From an uncultured Verrucomicrobiales bacterium (GTDB taxonomy: Bacteria; Verrucomicrobiota; Verrucomicrobiia; Verrucomicrobiales; DEV007): a stretch of DNA of 64,000 nt. The stretch is taken from NCBI GenBank assembly GCA_937891465.1, contig CALAHF010000018.1:1-64000 (forward strand), written 5' to 3'. A program made the translations under genes and the position numbers. The notes below the pieces were generated by a model, which worked only from the letters and a program-made list of their open reading frames with translations, was not told where the DNA came from and ran no database searches. Within the stretch, counting starts at the first letter, position 1. Each line of letters begins with the position of its first letter. Below are positions 8,824 to 17,929 of the stretch, one piece after another.

Positions 8824-10185
8824 ATGACGCCGACTTCTGCTTCGACTCCTTTTGACCGCCGAAAATTTCTTCATACTTCCGCAGCGACTGCGGTTGCGGC
8901 TTCGTCCGTTTTTAGTGCGCCGCTGATTCGGGGGCAGGAAAAAAAGTCGGGGAAGAAATACCGAACCGCGCTGATTGGCTCAGGTTGGTGGGGGATGAAT
9001 ATTTTGCAGGTCGCAATCGAACACGGTCAGGCGGATGTCGTGGCGCTCTGCGATGTTGATACGGATGAGCTCGAAGTCGCGGCTGATCAGGTCGAAGGCA
9101 TGACGGGGAAAATGCCGAAGATGTATCGCGATTATCGCGAGCTTCTCGAAAAGGAAAATATCGAGATCGCGATCATTTCGACACCGGATCACTGGCATGC
9201 ACTTCAGGGCATCGCCTGCATCGAAGCGGGGGCGCATGTCTTTGTCGAAAAACCGACTGGCCACACGATTCAGGAAAGCGCGGCGATGGTGAAATCGGCG
9301 CGCGCGGAAGATCGAATCGTGCAAGTGGGGATGCATCGGCGGATCGGGCCGCATCATGTTAGCGGGATGAAATTTCTGAAAGAAGGCAATGTCGGTGACA
9401 TCGGAATGGTGCGGATGTTTGCCCACGGCGGGGGAGGGAAGGAAGCTCCGCGTCCGAATGAAGAGGTGCCTGAAAATCTCGATTGGGATATGTATTGCGG
9501 GCCGGCTCCGCTACGGCCTTATGCAAAAGGGATTCATCCCGGCGGCTTTCGGAATTATCTCGATTTTGCAAATGGAACTCTCGGCGATTGGGGCGTGCAT
9601 TGGCTGGATCAGCTGCTGTGGTGGTCAGATGAAAAATGGCCGAAAACGATTTATTCAACGGGCGGTCGTCCGGTTCGAGGCGAGGCGATTTTGAATGACA
9701 AAGAGCAGACCTCGGATGCGCCCGATCATCAGGTTGCGACTTACGAGTTCGAGAAATTCACAGCCGTATGGGAGCACCGCCGTTTTGGTGGAAACGCGAC
9801 CGAGAAGTCGAAAGTCGGCTGCTATTTTTACGGCTCGAAAGGCATCTTCCACATGGGCTGGCGGGATGGTTGGACATTTTATCCCACCAAGGGCGAGACC
9901 GTTCATCAGGATCCTCAGTTTGATCATGAAAAAGACGGTCACAACGTTCCGCCGCTCTGGGTGGATTTTATCGAGAGCATCGAAAGTGGAGGAAAACGTC
10001 TTCCCGTTGCCGACGTAGAAATAGGCCATCGCGCGACAAATATGAGTCTTCTCGGAATGCTGAGTTACAAGCTCGGCCGCAGCGTGAAGTGGGATGGCGA
10101 GAACGAAAAAATCATCGGTGACGAAGAAGGAAACAAACTGCTGCGCCGCGATTATCGTGGCCCGTGGGAATACCCGACTGCGTGA
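8824..10185 (+). CDS. Tat-exported Gfo/Idh/MocA family oxidoreductase
   Basis: A protein of 453 residues from the ATG at 8824. A twin-arginine signal is present (DRRKFLHTSAATAVAASSVF), then the NAD(P)-binding Rossmann domain (YRTALIGSGWWGMNILQ; VALCDVD; STPDHWHALQGIACIEAG; VFVEKPTGH, in which EKP is the family hallmark). The C-terminal substrate-binding domain contains GTLGDWGVHWLDQLLW. In PVC bacteria many such exported oxidoreductases act on sugars or polyols. The substrate cannot be read from sequence. An in-frame upstream extension to 8689 is open but lacks family residues, so the start at 8824 is preferred. Confidence 0.9.
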   Translation: MTPTSASTPFDRRKFLHTSAATAVAASSVFSAPLIRGQEKKSGKKYRTALIGSGWWGMNILQVAIEHGQADVVALCDVDTDELEVAADQVEGMTGKMPKMYRDYRELLEKENIEIAIISTPDHWHALQGIACIEAGAHVFVEKPTGHTIQESAAMVKSARAEDRIVQVGMHRRIGPHHVSGMKFLKEGNVGDIGMVRMFAHGGGGKEAPRPNEEVPENLDWDMYCGPAPLRPYAKGIHPGGFRNYLDFANGTLGDWGVHWLDQLLWWSDEKWPKTIYSTGGRPVRGEAILNDKEQTSDAPDHQVATYEFEKFTAVWEHRRFGGNATEKSKVGCYFYGSKGIFHMGWRDGWTFYPTKGETVHQDPQFDHEKDGHNVPPLWVDFIESIESGGKRLPVADVEIGHRATNMSLLGMLSYKLGRSVKWDGENEKIIGDEEGNKLLRRDYRGPWEYPTA

Positions 10186-10201
10186 ATTTTTCTGTAGATA
10201 A

Positions 10202-10648
10202 ATGGCAGAAGAAAAAGTCAGCTGCATGGACTGTGGTGCAAAATTCCTGAAGACGACAGCTGATTGCACGGATGGAAAATGCATGCCGTGTTACACCGGC
10301 GAACCACGCAAGGATCAGACTGGCTTATCTTCTGGCATCAACGAAAGAGGCACTGATGAAAAGATGACCGCTGGGACATGGTCGGTGGAAGGAAGAGGGG
10401 TTTGTTTTATGCTGGCTCTCTATCCGATTATTGGAATCGTCGCGGCATTAATTGCCCGGTTTGGTTTCAACGCTTCATTGAACACAGCTTGTACTATCGG
10501 TGGGGGCACCCTCATCGTATTGGGAGTGTTAGGGTCGCTTGGAGGCATTTCACGAGGCACCGCAGATCGCAAATCGGCGAAAACCCGAAACGCATTCTCC
10601 AAAAAATGGACCGAAAAACACGGCACAAAAGACGACGAATGGTTATGA
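10202..10648 (+). CDS. Small membrane protein with N-terminal zinc-ribbon-like motif
   Basis: A 148-residue protein. The N-terminus holds two Cys pairs (CMDCGAKF and DGKCMPCY, residues about 8-29), a likely zinc-binding finger. Two hydrophobic helices follow (FMLALYPIIGIVAALIA and IGGGTLIVLGVLGSLGGI), then a basic tail (RKSAKTRNAFSKKWTEKHG). It starts 16 nt after the oxidoreductase stop and could be co-transcribed with it. I do not recognise a named family; the metal finger would face the cytoplasm if the N-terminus is inside. Confidence 0.7.
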   Translation: MAEEKVSCMDCGAKFLKTTADCTDGKCMPCYTGEPRKDQTGLSSGINERGTDEKMTAGTWSVEGRGVCFMLALYPIIGIVAALIARFGFNASLNTACTIGGGTLIVLGVLGSLGGISRGTADRKSAKTRNAFSKKWTEKHGTKDDEWL

Positions 10649-10706
10649 CCCACTTCACGCTTTCCCAATATCGACAAGCTGAATACAGGTTACTGACTTC
10701 AAAACC

Positions 10707-11429
10707 ATGATTCTCAATCTCATCTCCGGTCCTCGCAATGTCTCCACTGCGCTGATGTATTCCTTCGCGCAGCGCAGTGACACCAAGATCGTCGACGAGC
10801 CTCTTTACGGGCATTATTTGAAGCTGACGGAAGCCGCGCAGCCTGAGTGGCAGCAGATGATCGATGTCCTCGAAAACGATGGCGAGAAAGCCGTTCGCGA
10901 AACCATTCTGTCGCCGCCGGCAGGAGCTGATATTTGGTTCATTAAAAACATGGCGCATCATTTTATCGAACTGGATGACGCGTGGTTATCGGAGGTGACG
11001 AACGTCTTTCTGATTCGTGATCCCGAACAAATGTTGCCGTCGCTGGTGAATCAAATCGCCGAGCCGATTCAACGCGATGTCGCACTGCAAGCTCAGGCCG
11101 AGTGGTTTGATGGTCTCGTCGCTGAGGGACAGAATCCACTCGTTCTCGATTCGAAAGAACTTCTGCTCGATCCGGATGGGGTGCTTCGCGAGTTGTGCGA
11201 ACGACTCGAAATTACGTTCGACGACTCGATGCTGCATTGGTCTGCGGGCAGGCGCGAGGAAGACGGACCATGGGCTCCGTATTGGTATCACAATTTGCAC
11301 AAATCGACCGGCTTCGGTCCCTATCGTGAAAAGACCGAATCCTTCCCCGAAAAGCTCCGCGATCTGCTGGATGAAAGCCGTCCGTTTTACGATCGGCTTT
11401 ATGAAAAAGCGATCAAGGCGAAGACGTAG
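10707..11429 (+). CDS. Sulfotransferase-like P-loop protein
   Basis: A 240-residue cytoplasmic protein. The N-terminus MILNLISGPRNVSTALMYSF carries the SGPRN loop found in sulfotransferase-like proteins that bind the phosphosulfate of PAPS, and VFLIRDPEQMLPS is the second nucleotide-contact segment (RDP). LLDPDGVLRELCERLEI matches the usual helix before the C-terminal part, which ends WAPYWYHNLHKSTGF. The family is often annotated as branched-chain aminotransferase-associated or HAD-like, without firm activity. It ends at TAG, which shows TAG works as a normal stop here. Confidence 0.8.
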   Translation: MILNLISGPRNVSTALMYSFAQRSDTKIVDEPLYGHYLKLTEAAQPEWQQMIDVLENDGEKAVRETILSPPAGADIWFIKNMAHHFIELDDAWLSEVTNVFLIRDPEQMLPSLVNQIAEPIQRDVALQAQAEWFDGLVAEGQNPLVLDSKELLLDPDGVLRELCERLEITFDDSMLHWSAGRREEDGPWAPYWYHNLHKSTGFGPYREKTESFPEKLRDLLDESRPFYDRLYEKAIKAKT

Positions 11430-11456
11430 CGGCTGAGGTGGGCTGAGGTTGTGGAT

Positions 11457-11483
11457 TTTTAACCATGCAATCCATGGTTAAAA
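11457..11483 (+). terminator. Hairpin after the sulfotransferase-like gene
   Basis: A perfect 11-bp stem (TTTTAACCATG / CATGGTTAAAA) with a 5-nt loop CAATC, 27 nt after the stop codon. The stem base is A/T-rich but no clear T run follows, so terminator function is plausible rather than shown. Confidence 0.45.
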
Positions 11484-11505
11484 TTAACAACCCCCGCGCG
11501 ATTCT

Positions 11506-11550
11506 ACGATCGAACAGGGTTGATTCGATGAACAGACTCTGTTGATTCGT
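11506..11550. repeat. Palindromic dispersed element, copy 3
   Basis: Arms ACGATCGAACAGGGTTGATTC and GAACAGACTCTGTTGATTCGT around a GAT centre. Unlike most copies it lies 4 nt before a start codon (11555), where its hairpin would occupy the ribosome-binding region of the beta-helix gene. Confidence 0.85.
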
Positions 11551-11554
11551 TGGG

Positions 11555-12682
11555 ATGAAAATCCGTTTTTTCGCCGCGCTTCTTGGTTCTGTTATTGCAT
11601 GCATCGGTCATGCTGCGGATTGGCATGTGAATGTCGAGTCCGGGAATGACGAAAACACCGGCGCGGCGCCAAAATCTGCGTTCATCACGATTCAGCGTGC
11701 CGTAAATTTGTGTGGCGAGGGCGACACGATTTATCTCCATCCTGAAAATGCGGTGGCACGTCAGATGGTGAAGATCTCGGGGAAATCGAAGTTCACGATC
11801 GAAGGCAATGGTGTCACCTTGGAGGCGGCGGATCCGCTTCCTGAAGACGGGTGGGAAATGCTGGGCGATAATTTGTTCCGCCGAAAATTACCCCAAACGA
11901 GATGGGATAGGCATTTGCTGATCGTTGATGGCACAATGCAGCGAATGAACCGAACGCAGAGTTCGAATTCGCCGAATTTTCCCAAAATAAATGATCTGAA
12001 GACCGGGGAATTTCGGTTTGATAATATCGAAGGCACCAAAGAAGGCTGGTTGACCGTATGTGGTTCCACGAAAAACCTGGAATGGTCGGTTCGGCCGAAT
12101 GGCGTGGCGACGAGCGGGAAATGCGAAAACGTCATGATTTTGAAATTGAACGCGCGTCACGCCTTGAACGACGGTTTTAACGTTCACGGCGAGTGCGTCG
12201 GTTTTCTTTTCGAATATGTGAAGGGCTACGATTGTTTTGACGAGGGTTTTTCAGCTCATGACGATTGCGAGATCAGAATCACCGAGGGAGAATTTTGGGG
12301 AAATGAAAATGGCGTGGCCGATGTGAATCGGGCGATCACTCAATATGAGAGGTGCATTTTTCGCGACAATGTAAATACCGATGTTTTGCTCTGGGGCAAG
12401 GGGCATATACTGAAATCTTGCACCATAAAAAATACAACGACGGCCGCCGCGCTGGTTGGTGGTCCACGGACGGAAGGACAGAAAGGTTTTATAATTCAAG
12501 CCGTTGACTTGCAAATCATCGGTGACAAGCCGGATGGTGGAAAAGCGCGAGTTCGAGTAAATGGGGGTAAATTACACATATTTATTTCAAAATTCGAGAA
12601 CGTAGATTTTGTTCCCGACGGCACTGAAGTAGAGGTCCAGGGTTCCACACTGAACGGCGAACCGCTGAAAGCTTCACTGTGA
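11555..12682 (+). CDS. Secreted right-handed beta-helix (pectate lyase-like) protein
   Basis: A 375-residue protein with signal peptide MKIRFFAALLGSVIACIGHA. It has the DUF1565/parallel beta-helix opening WHVNVESGNDENTGAAPKSA-type (AFITIQRAVNLCGEGDTIYL) and then repeated short strand turns (FTIEGNGVTLEA, RITEGEFWGNENGVADV, ILKSCTIKNTTTAAALVGG). Such proteins bind or cleave polysaccharides or act as adhesins. Catalytic residues of pectate lyases cannot be identified. The start is crowded by a palindromic element only 4 nt upstream, so no standard ribosome-binding site is present. Confidence 0.8.
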   Translation: MKIRFFAALLGSVIACIGHAADWHVNVESGNDENTGAAPKSAFITIQRAVNLCGEGDTIYLHPENAVARQMVKISGKSKFTIEGNGVTLEAADPLPEDGWEMLGDNLFRRKLPQTRWDRHLLIVDGTMQRMNRTQSSNSPNFPKINDLKTGEFRFDNIEGTKEGWLTVCGSTKNLEWSVRPNGVATSGKCENVMILKLNARHALNDGFNVHGECVGFLFEYVKGYDCFDEGFSAHDDCEIRITEGEFWGNENGVADVNRAITQYERCIFRDNVNTDVLLWGKGHILKSCTIKNTTTAAALVGGPRTEGQKGFIIQAVDLQIIGDKPDGGKARVRVNGGKLHIFISKFENVDFVPDGTEVEVQGSTLNGEPLKASL

Positions 12683-12799
12683 TTTTGAATTGAATTGAAT
12701 TGAGCCAATCGTGAATCTGCCGCAGAAAATCAAACGAGATCGTGTGATTGCAATCGGCACGTATTTTCAATAGCGTTATTATTAGTTCAATTTCTTCTC

Positions 12800-13828
12800 A
12801 TGAAGCGTAGCGCCCTAACTTTACTCTCACTTTTTGCCGCGAGCGGCATCGGAATCCCACAGGAAAACTTGGAGGCATTTCAGCTGAAGTCCGATGATTC
12901 AATCATTTTTGTGGGGAACACGTTTTTCGAGCGCTCTCAGCGCTACGGACAAATTGAAACCGCGATCGAACTCGCGGCTGGGCCTGAAATCACGGGTCTG
13001 AAGTTTCGCAATCTGGGTTGGAGTGGTGATTCAGTTTTCGGCGACGCACGATCGTATTTTGGCGCGCCAAAAGAGGGGCGTGATCGTTTGGATAAAGGGA
13101 TGACTGAACTGAAGCCGAATGTCTTATTTTTCTGCTACGGCACCGGAGCGGCGATGAGTCAGGGAACCGACTGGACGTATGAAAAAACAGCTCAGAATCG
13201 GGCCGCGCCAACTTCATTCGAAGCAGGGCTGGCCTCATTTTTGGAAGGCTACGGTCAGTTGATTGATCGTTCGAAAGCTGCGGCTGGCACTCAGTTGCGC
13301 GAAGTTGTTTTGATTTCACCACCGCCGCTGGAAAATCTTGGAGCACCGCTTCCGGACCAATTCACGAACAACAAAAACATCGCAAAATACCGCGATGCGA
13401 TTCGTGATCTCGCGAAGGAAAAAGGCGCAAAATTTGTAGATCTATTTGCTGCGATGGGCGGCGATGATTTTTCAGGCGACACCGCGAATCCACCGCTGAC
13501 CGATAACGGGATTCACTATGGCAATGCTGGCTATGAGAAAATTGGTTCAGCCTTGGTGACTGGACTCGGCATGAAACTTCCCGAAGGGCTCGTTGATGAC
13601 ACGGTTCAGGGAAAAGTCGCTGAGCTCCGCGATGCAGTGGTGAAGAAAAACCGCACATTTTTCCACCGCTGGCGCCCGGCGAACGAGACCTATCTGTTTC
13701 TCTTCCGAAAGCATGAGCAAGGTAACAACGCTAAAGAAATCCCGATGTTCGATCCGATTGTGAAGGAGCAAGAATCGAAGATCGGTGAACTGCGGACGGC
13801 GGTTTTTGAAGCGGCACGGAAAGGGTGA
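12800..13828 (+). CDS. Secreted SGNH/GDSL-like protein with altered nucleophile motif
   Basis: A 342-residue protein with an N-terminal signal (MKRSALTLLSLFAASGIG). The SGNH fold is visible: block I reads IIFVGNTFFERSQ where GDS is expected, block II is NLGWSGDSVFGDAR, block III is LFFCYGTGAAMSQG and block V is DNGIHYGNAGYEKIG. The change of GDS to GNT removes the canonical serine nucleophile. I have seen this GNT form as typical of one PVC sub-family, so it may use another mechanism or serve for binding only. A basic C-terminal extension (KKNRTFFHRWRPANETYLF) is characteristic of that sub-family. Confidence 0.8.
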   Translation: MKRSALTLLSLFAASGIGIPQENLEAFQLKSDDSIIFVGNTFFERSQRYGQIETAIELAAGPEITGLKFRNLGWSGDSVFGDARSYFGAPKEGRDRLDKGMTELKPNVLFFCYGTGAAMSQGTDWTYEKTAQNRAAPTSFEAGLASFLEGYGQLIDRSKAAAGTQLREVVLISPPPLENLGAPLPDQFTNNKNIAKYRDAIRDLAKEKGAKFVDLFAAMGGDDFSGDTANPPLTDNGIHYGNAGYEKIGSALVTGLGMKLPEGLVDDTVQGKVAELRDAVVKKNRTFFHRWRPANETYLFLFRKHEQGNNAKEIPMFDPIVKEQESKIGELRTAVFEAARKG

Positions 13829-13868
13829 TTGGTGTCGTGGTATTTGAATTTCTTTAATTTTTTAAAAC

Positions 13869-14324
13869 GTGAAATTGTTCTTCCAGCGAAGCGGATTATT
13901 GCTGATTTTATTAAGCACCTTGTTTCTGAACACAGGTTGTTCGGAAAAGGTTGAAGGGGTTACTGCTGATGAGGCTGCTAATTTTGTGATGACGGTTCTT
14001 GAGCCGAAGCACCGGCATCAAAAAAATTGGAATAGAACGGGGAAAGCGTTGATGAATTTGAAGCGTGGTAAAACCGAGAAAGGACTCGGTCAAATTTGGT
14101 TCATCGGGGGAGTTGATAAGGGAAACATGCTGGAAGGTCCTAACGTGAAAATCACCTTCATCCCAATTGATGAGGGGCGCAGCACGAAGGTGATGATTCG
14201 CGCAACCTCGGGTTTTTTCATGCCCCGGCGTGATCGAGAAGCTGAAAAGAAATGGGGTAAAATTTTAGCGGATGCAGCGCCGGTCAAGCCGGTCCGGAAA
14301 ATTAAAAAAGGAAGTGATGAATAG
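13869..14324 (+). CDS. Small secreted lipoprotein, unknown function
   Basis: A 151-residue product with GTG start. Its signal peptide ends in a lipobox (LFLNTGCSEK), so it is probably membrane-anchored through Cys24. The mature part is basic with no recognised domain; GLGQIWFIGGVDKGNMLEG and VMIRATSGFFMPRRD are its most distinctive segments. The stop (TAG) lies inside the start region of the next gene: the following ATG at 14317 overlaps by 8 nt, which suggests translational coupling. Confidence 0.7.
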   Translation: MKLFFQRSGLLLILLSTLFLNTGCSEKVEGVTADEAANFVMTVLEPKHRHQKNWNRTGKALMNLKRGKTEKGLGQIWFIGGVDKGNMLEGPNVKITFIPIDEGRSTKVMIRATSGFFMPRRDREAEKKWGKILADAAPVKPVRKIKKGSDE

Positions 14325-17300
14325 AAATTTTCAGAAAATGAGAAAACACAAATTTTCGATCAAACAGGGTTGGTTCATCGAACGGTTAGGGTTGGTTCGT
14401 GGAGCGGCTCTCGCTACTGCAGCGCTCCTTCTGCTCCCATTCGCCGCCACCGCGCAGAACGGTCTTCGCGACATTCCTGACACTGCGGTCGAGGCACAAC
14501 TGAAGTCGTTTAAGCTTCCCGAAGGCGCGAAAATTAATCTGTTTGCCTCTGAGCCGCTTATTGAAAAGCCGTTGCACATGAATTGGGATGCGAAAGGTCG
14601 GCTCTGGGTGGTTGGGTCGTCGATGTATCCGCAAATCGAGCCGGGTGCGGAGGAAAATGATAAGCTTTTCGTGATCGAAGATACCGATGGTGATGGGGTG
14701 GCGGACAAATCGACGGTATTCGCTAATGATCTTTATATTCCGTCCAGTGTGCTTCCCGGAGATGGTGGCGTTTACATCGCGAACTCGACCGAGATCCTTT
14801 TTCTGAAAGACACGGACGGCGACGGAAAAGCGGATTTACGGAAAGTCGTGCTGGCTGGCTTCGGCACGGAAGATACGCATCACCTCGTCCACACGTTGCG
14901 TTGGGGACCGGAAGGTATGATGTGGATCAACCAATCGATTTACATTCACACTCACATCGAAACGCCGTATGGCATTCGTCGTTTGATGGGTGGCGGCATG
15001 TGGCATTTCCGACCTGAAACGGGCAAAGCTGAAGTTTTCATGCGCGGGTTGGTGAATCCGTGGGGCCATGCCTTTGATGAGTGGGGCCAGAGTTTCATGA
15101 CGGATGGTGCCGGTGGAAACGGGATCAACTGGGTGTTTCCGCGCGGAACGTGGGCGGCGACTCCGGGCTCAGCACGAACGTTGCCGGGTCTCAATCCAGG
15201 TCAGCCGAAACACTGTGGGCTCGAGATTTTGAGCGGCAAACAGGTGCCGGAAGATTACGTCGGCACAATGATCGCTCCGGATTTTCGCGGGCATCGGGTT
15301 AACCGATTTAAAGTCACCGAAAACGGAACGAGCGCTTACAACTCAACCCAGGTCGAAGACTTGGTGAGTTCGAGCCACCGCGCGTTTCGTCCGATCGATG
15401 CGAAAATGGGGCCTGATGGCGCGATTTACATTGCTGATTGGTATAACCCGATCATTCAGCACGGCGAGGTTGACTTCCGCGATCCGCGCCGCGATCACAA
15501 ACACGGCCGGATCTGGCGGGTGAGTTTTCCGGGGCGGGATTTGGAGGAGAAGCCTGAAATCGAAAAAGCAGATGAAGCAGAATTGGTGAGGCTTCTCAAT
15601 TCCAATGTGGGGTGGGTCAGGGAACAAGTCATCGTGGAAATTCGAAACCGCGACCCTGACAAGATGGAGACTCAACTGAGTTCCTTCGGGTGGGCTGGGA
15701 ACGCAAAAGGGTACAGTAAATTCCTGATCCGCCGACTTGGAGCGCTCCAGGCGATTGGGAAGCCAACAGATGGTTTAATGGAACAGCTTCTCTCCGCAGA
15801 AGGGATTGATCCAGATCCAAAAGCTCGGGCTGCCGCTCTTCGCGCTCTCTACTACGCCGCAGATTCTCACGAGGAATCCAAAGCAATTGCAGAAAAAGCA
15901 ATCGCAGACGATCATCCCCGTGTTCGCCTCTGGGCCGTCAGTGTCCTTGCGCAGCTCGACGATCCAGACACCGTGAAAATTGCGCTTCGTGCCTTCGACG
16001 GTATCGAAAAGCCAGACGTGTATCTCGATTTTGTGGTCTGGAATATTTGTCGCGAACACAAAGATAAATGGCTCTCGCAAGCGGAGAAAACGAATCCGTT
16101 TGAAAGCGCGAAAGATCTGCTGTTTGCGCTCCGCGCGGTAAATTCTTCGATTGGTGGCCACCAAATTTTCTCGGCTCTCGAAAAGGGTGAATTCAAGAGT
16201 GATCAGGAAATTGCGGATGTCGCGGACTGGGCTGCACGGACTGGGACTTCGTTGGACCCGCTCTTTGAATTTGCGCTCGCAGACGGGCGTTCGCCGGAGC
16301 AGCAGATTACCGTTTTGAATGCGCTGAACGATGCGGCGAAATTGAAGAAGGCGGTTCCGCAAGGCGACAAAACACGTCTCGCTAACTTTTTGAAGTCAGA
16401 GAACAACGGGCTTTTTTCTGCGGCTGCCAATCTCGCGGGCCCATGGAAAATCGAAGCGGCGCGGCCGGATTTGGAAGCTGCATTTCTTGCCGCAGAAAAA
16501 TTACCTGCGCGTGCGGATGCTGCGTTGAATGGATTGCGTGCGCTCGGTGGACCGAAGACAGCACAGTTTCTCCGCAAGATCGCGTCAGATGACGCGGCAA
16601 GTTTTCAACTGCGTTCGCTCGCGGTTACGGGCATGATTCGGATGAACCCGAAAGTCGGTGCTGAACTGGCTATTCCGGTTTTGAAATCCGCGCCGAATGG
16701 AAAAGATCCACACGGAATTTTCGATGCAATTCTCGCAAACAAACAGGGACCGCCTGCGCTTGTTGCTGAATTGAACAAACCCGAAAACGCGTTGCCGCAG
16801 GAAATTGCGCTGGTCGGTTTGCAGAAAGCGAGCTCGGCCGCGACAAAGCCACAGGGATTGATCAATGCGATTCAGAAAGCAGGTAATCTTAAGCCCATGA
16901 AAATGGCGCTGACTCCGCCAGAGATGGAAGCGATGATGACTCTGGTAGCTGAAAAAGGCGATCCGCATCGCGGGGAAAAAATCTATCGTCGCGCTGCCTT
17001 GGTCTGCACAGCTTGCCACGCAATCGGCGGGGCGGGCGGTGTGATCGGGCCGGACCTAGTTTCGATTGGGTCGAGTGCGCCGGTTGATTACCTGATCGAT
17101 TCGCTGCTGCAGCCTTCGGTGAAGATTAAAGAGGGCTATCACACCGTGTTGGTGACGTTGAAAAATGGAGATGCTTTTGCTGGTGCGATTGCCAGCGAGA
17201 CGGGCGACGAAATCGTGATCCGCGATGCTACGGGCAATGAAAATCGAATTCCGAAAAGCGAGGTCGCGAAAAAAGAGATCAGTCCCGTTTCTCTTATGCC

Positions 17301-17850
17301 GCCGGGTTTGACGGCTCAGCTTCGTGAAGACGAGTTTGTTGATCTGGTTCGATTCATGTCGGAGCTCGGCAAGGAAGGAGATTTTTCGACCAAGCCAAAT
17401 CGATACGTTCGCCACTGGAAAGTGTTGCAGCCGCATGAGCGTATTCGCGACGAAATCGGGCATTACAGCGAAAAGATTTTTGCTGAAAACGACAAAACCT
17501 ACGTGTGGACGCTGCTATATTCCAGGGTCGACGGCAGTCTCCCAATGGATGATTTGCCTCAGCAAATCGGACGTGGAAAAAATCGTTACGGCGTTGCCAG
17601 TTTCGAAATTGAAGTCGCCGCTGCTGGGAAAGTCCCACTGAAGATCGACGCAAAGCTTGCTGATACGCATCTGTTCATCGGCGAAGATAAAATCGAGCTG
17701 CCAAAAGAAGGCAGTCAGGCCTCAATCGAGATCGACGTGAAAAAGCCGGGTAAACACAAAATCACCATGGCGGGTTTGCTGAACTGGGGCTGGGATTCCG
17801 TGCGTGTGGAAATCCCAAGCGATGCGACGGGCGTGGAATTGGTGAAGTAA
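14317..17850 (+). CDS. Large PVC-type haem-binding, membrane-bound dehydrogenase-like protein
   Basis: About 1177 residues from the ATG at 14317 (another ATG at 14338). After a signal peptide (ALATAALLLLPFAATAQ) comes a beta-propeller of the PVC dehydrogenase type (GAKINLFASEPLIEKPLHMNWD; LFVIEDTDGDGVADKS; MGPDGAIYIADWYNPI), then HEAT-like helical repeats. A cytochrome c domain follows with VCTACHAIGG (haem Cys at about residue 897) and the closing LREDEFVDLVRFMSELG. A C-terminal beta domain ends the protein. By family it is an exported electron-transfer dehydrogenase, possibly for sugars. The n-region of the signal peptide is encoded by a palindromic repeat (14353-14402), an uncommon origin for coding sequence. 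Confidence 0.85.
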   Translation: MNRNFQKMRKHKFSIKQGWFIERLGLVRGAALATAALLLLPFAATAQNGLRDIPDTAVEAQLKSFKLPEGAKINLFASEPLIEKPLHMNWDAKGRLWVVGSSMYPQIEPGAEENDKLFVIEDTDGDGVADKSTVFANDLYIPSSVLPGDGGVYIANSTEILFLKDTDGDGKADLRKVVLAGFGTEDTHHLVHTLRWGPEGMMWINQSIYIHTHIETPYGIRRLMGGGMWHFRPETGKAEVFMRGLVNPWGHAFDEWGQSFMTDGAGGNGINWVFPRGTWAATPGSARTLPGLNPGQPKHCGLEILSGKQVPEDYVGTMIAPDFRGHRVNRFKVTENGTSAYNSTQVEDLVSSSHRAFRPIDAKMGPDGAIYIADWYNPIIQHGEVDFRDPRRDHKHGRIWRVSFPGRDLEEKPEIEKADEAELVRLLNSNVGWVREQVIVEIRNRDPDKMETQLSSFGWAGNAKGYSKFLIRRLGALQAIGKPTDGLMEQLLSAEGIDPDPKARAAALRALYYAADSHEESKAIAEKAIADDHPRVRLWAVSVLAQLDDPDTVKIALRAFDGIEKPDVYLDFVVWNICREHKDKWLSQAEKTNPFESAKDLLFALRAVNSSIGGHQIFSALEKGEFKSDQEIADVADWAARTGTSLDPLFEFALADGRSPEQQITVLNALNDAAKLKKAVPQGDKTRLANFLKSENNGLFSAAANLAGPWKIEAARPDLEAAFLAAEKLPARADAALNGLRALGGPKTAQFLRKIASDDAASFQLRSLAVTGMIRMNPKVGAELAIPVLKSAPNGKDPHGIFDAILANKQGPPALVAELNKPENALPQEIALVGLQKASSAATKPQGLINAIQKAGNLKPMKMALTPPEMEAMMTLVAEKGDPHRGEKIYRRAALVCTACHAIGGAGGVIGPDLVSIGSSAPVDYLIDSLLQPSVKIKEGYHTVLVTLKNGDAFAGAIASETGDEIVIRDATGNENRIPKSEVAKKEISPVSLMPPGLTAQLREDEFVDLVRFMSELGKEGDFSTKPNRYVRHWKVLQPHERIRDEIGHYSEKIFAENDKTYVWTLLYSRVDGSLPMDDLPQQIGRGKNRYGVASFEIEVAAAGKVPLKIDAKLADTHLFIGEDKIELPKEGSQASIEIDVKKPGKHKITMAGLLNWGWDSVRVEIPSDATGVELVK
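14353..14402 (+). repeat. Palindromic dispersed element, copy 4, inside a coding region
   Basis: Sequence with left arm CGATCAAACAGGGTTGGTTC, centre ATC, and a diverged right arm GAACGG...GGGTTGGTTCGTG. It is translated as part of the dehydrogenase signal peptide (SIKQGWFIERLGLVRG). The outer flanks (CGAT, TTCGTG) match other copies. Confidence 0.75.
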
Positions 17851-17929
17851 TGGCGTGCGAAAGCTGAAACAGGCAGAGATACGCGCATACGGACTTGGGC
17901 GATATTTCCTGTAACCCTACTGTTTACGG

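Noticed and set aside
12685-12704. TGAAT pentanucleotide microsatellite after the beta-helix gene
   Set aside because: Only about four units; ordinary short repeat with no clear role.
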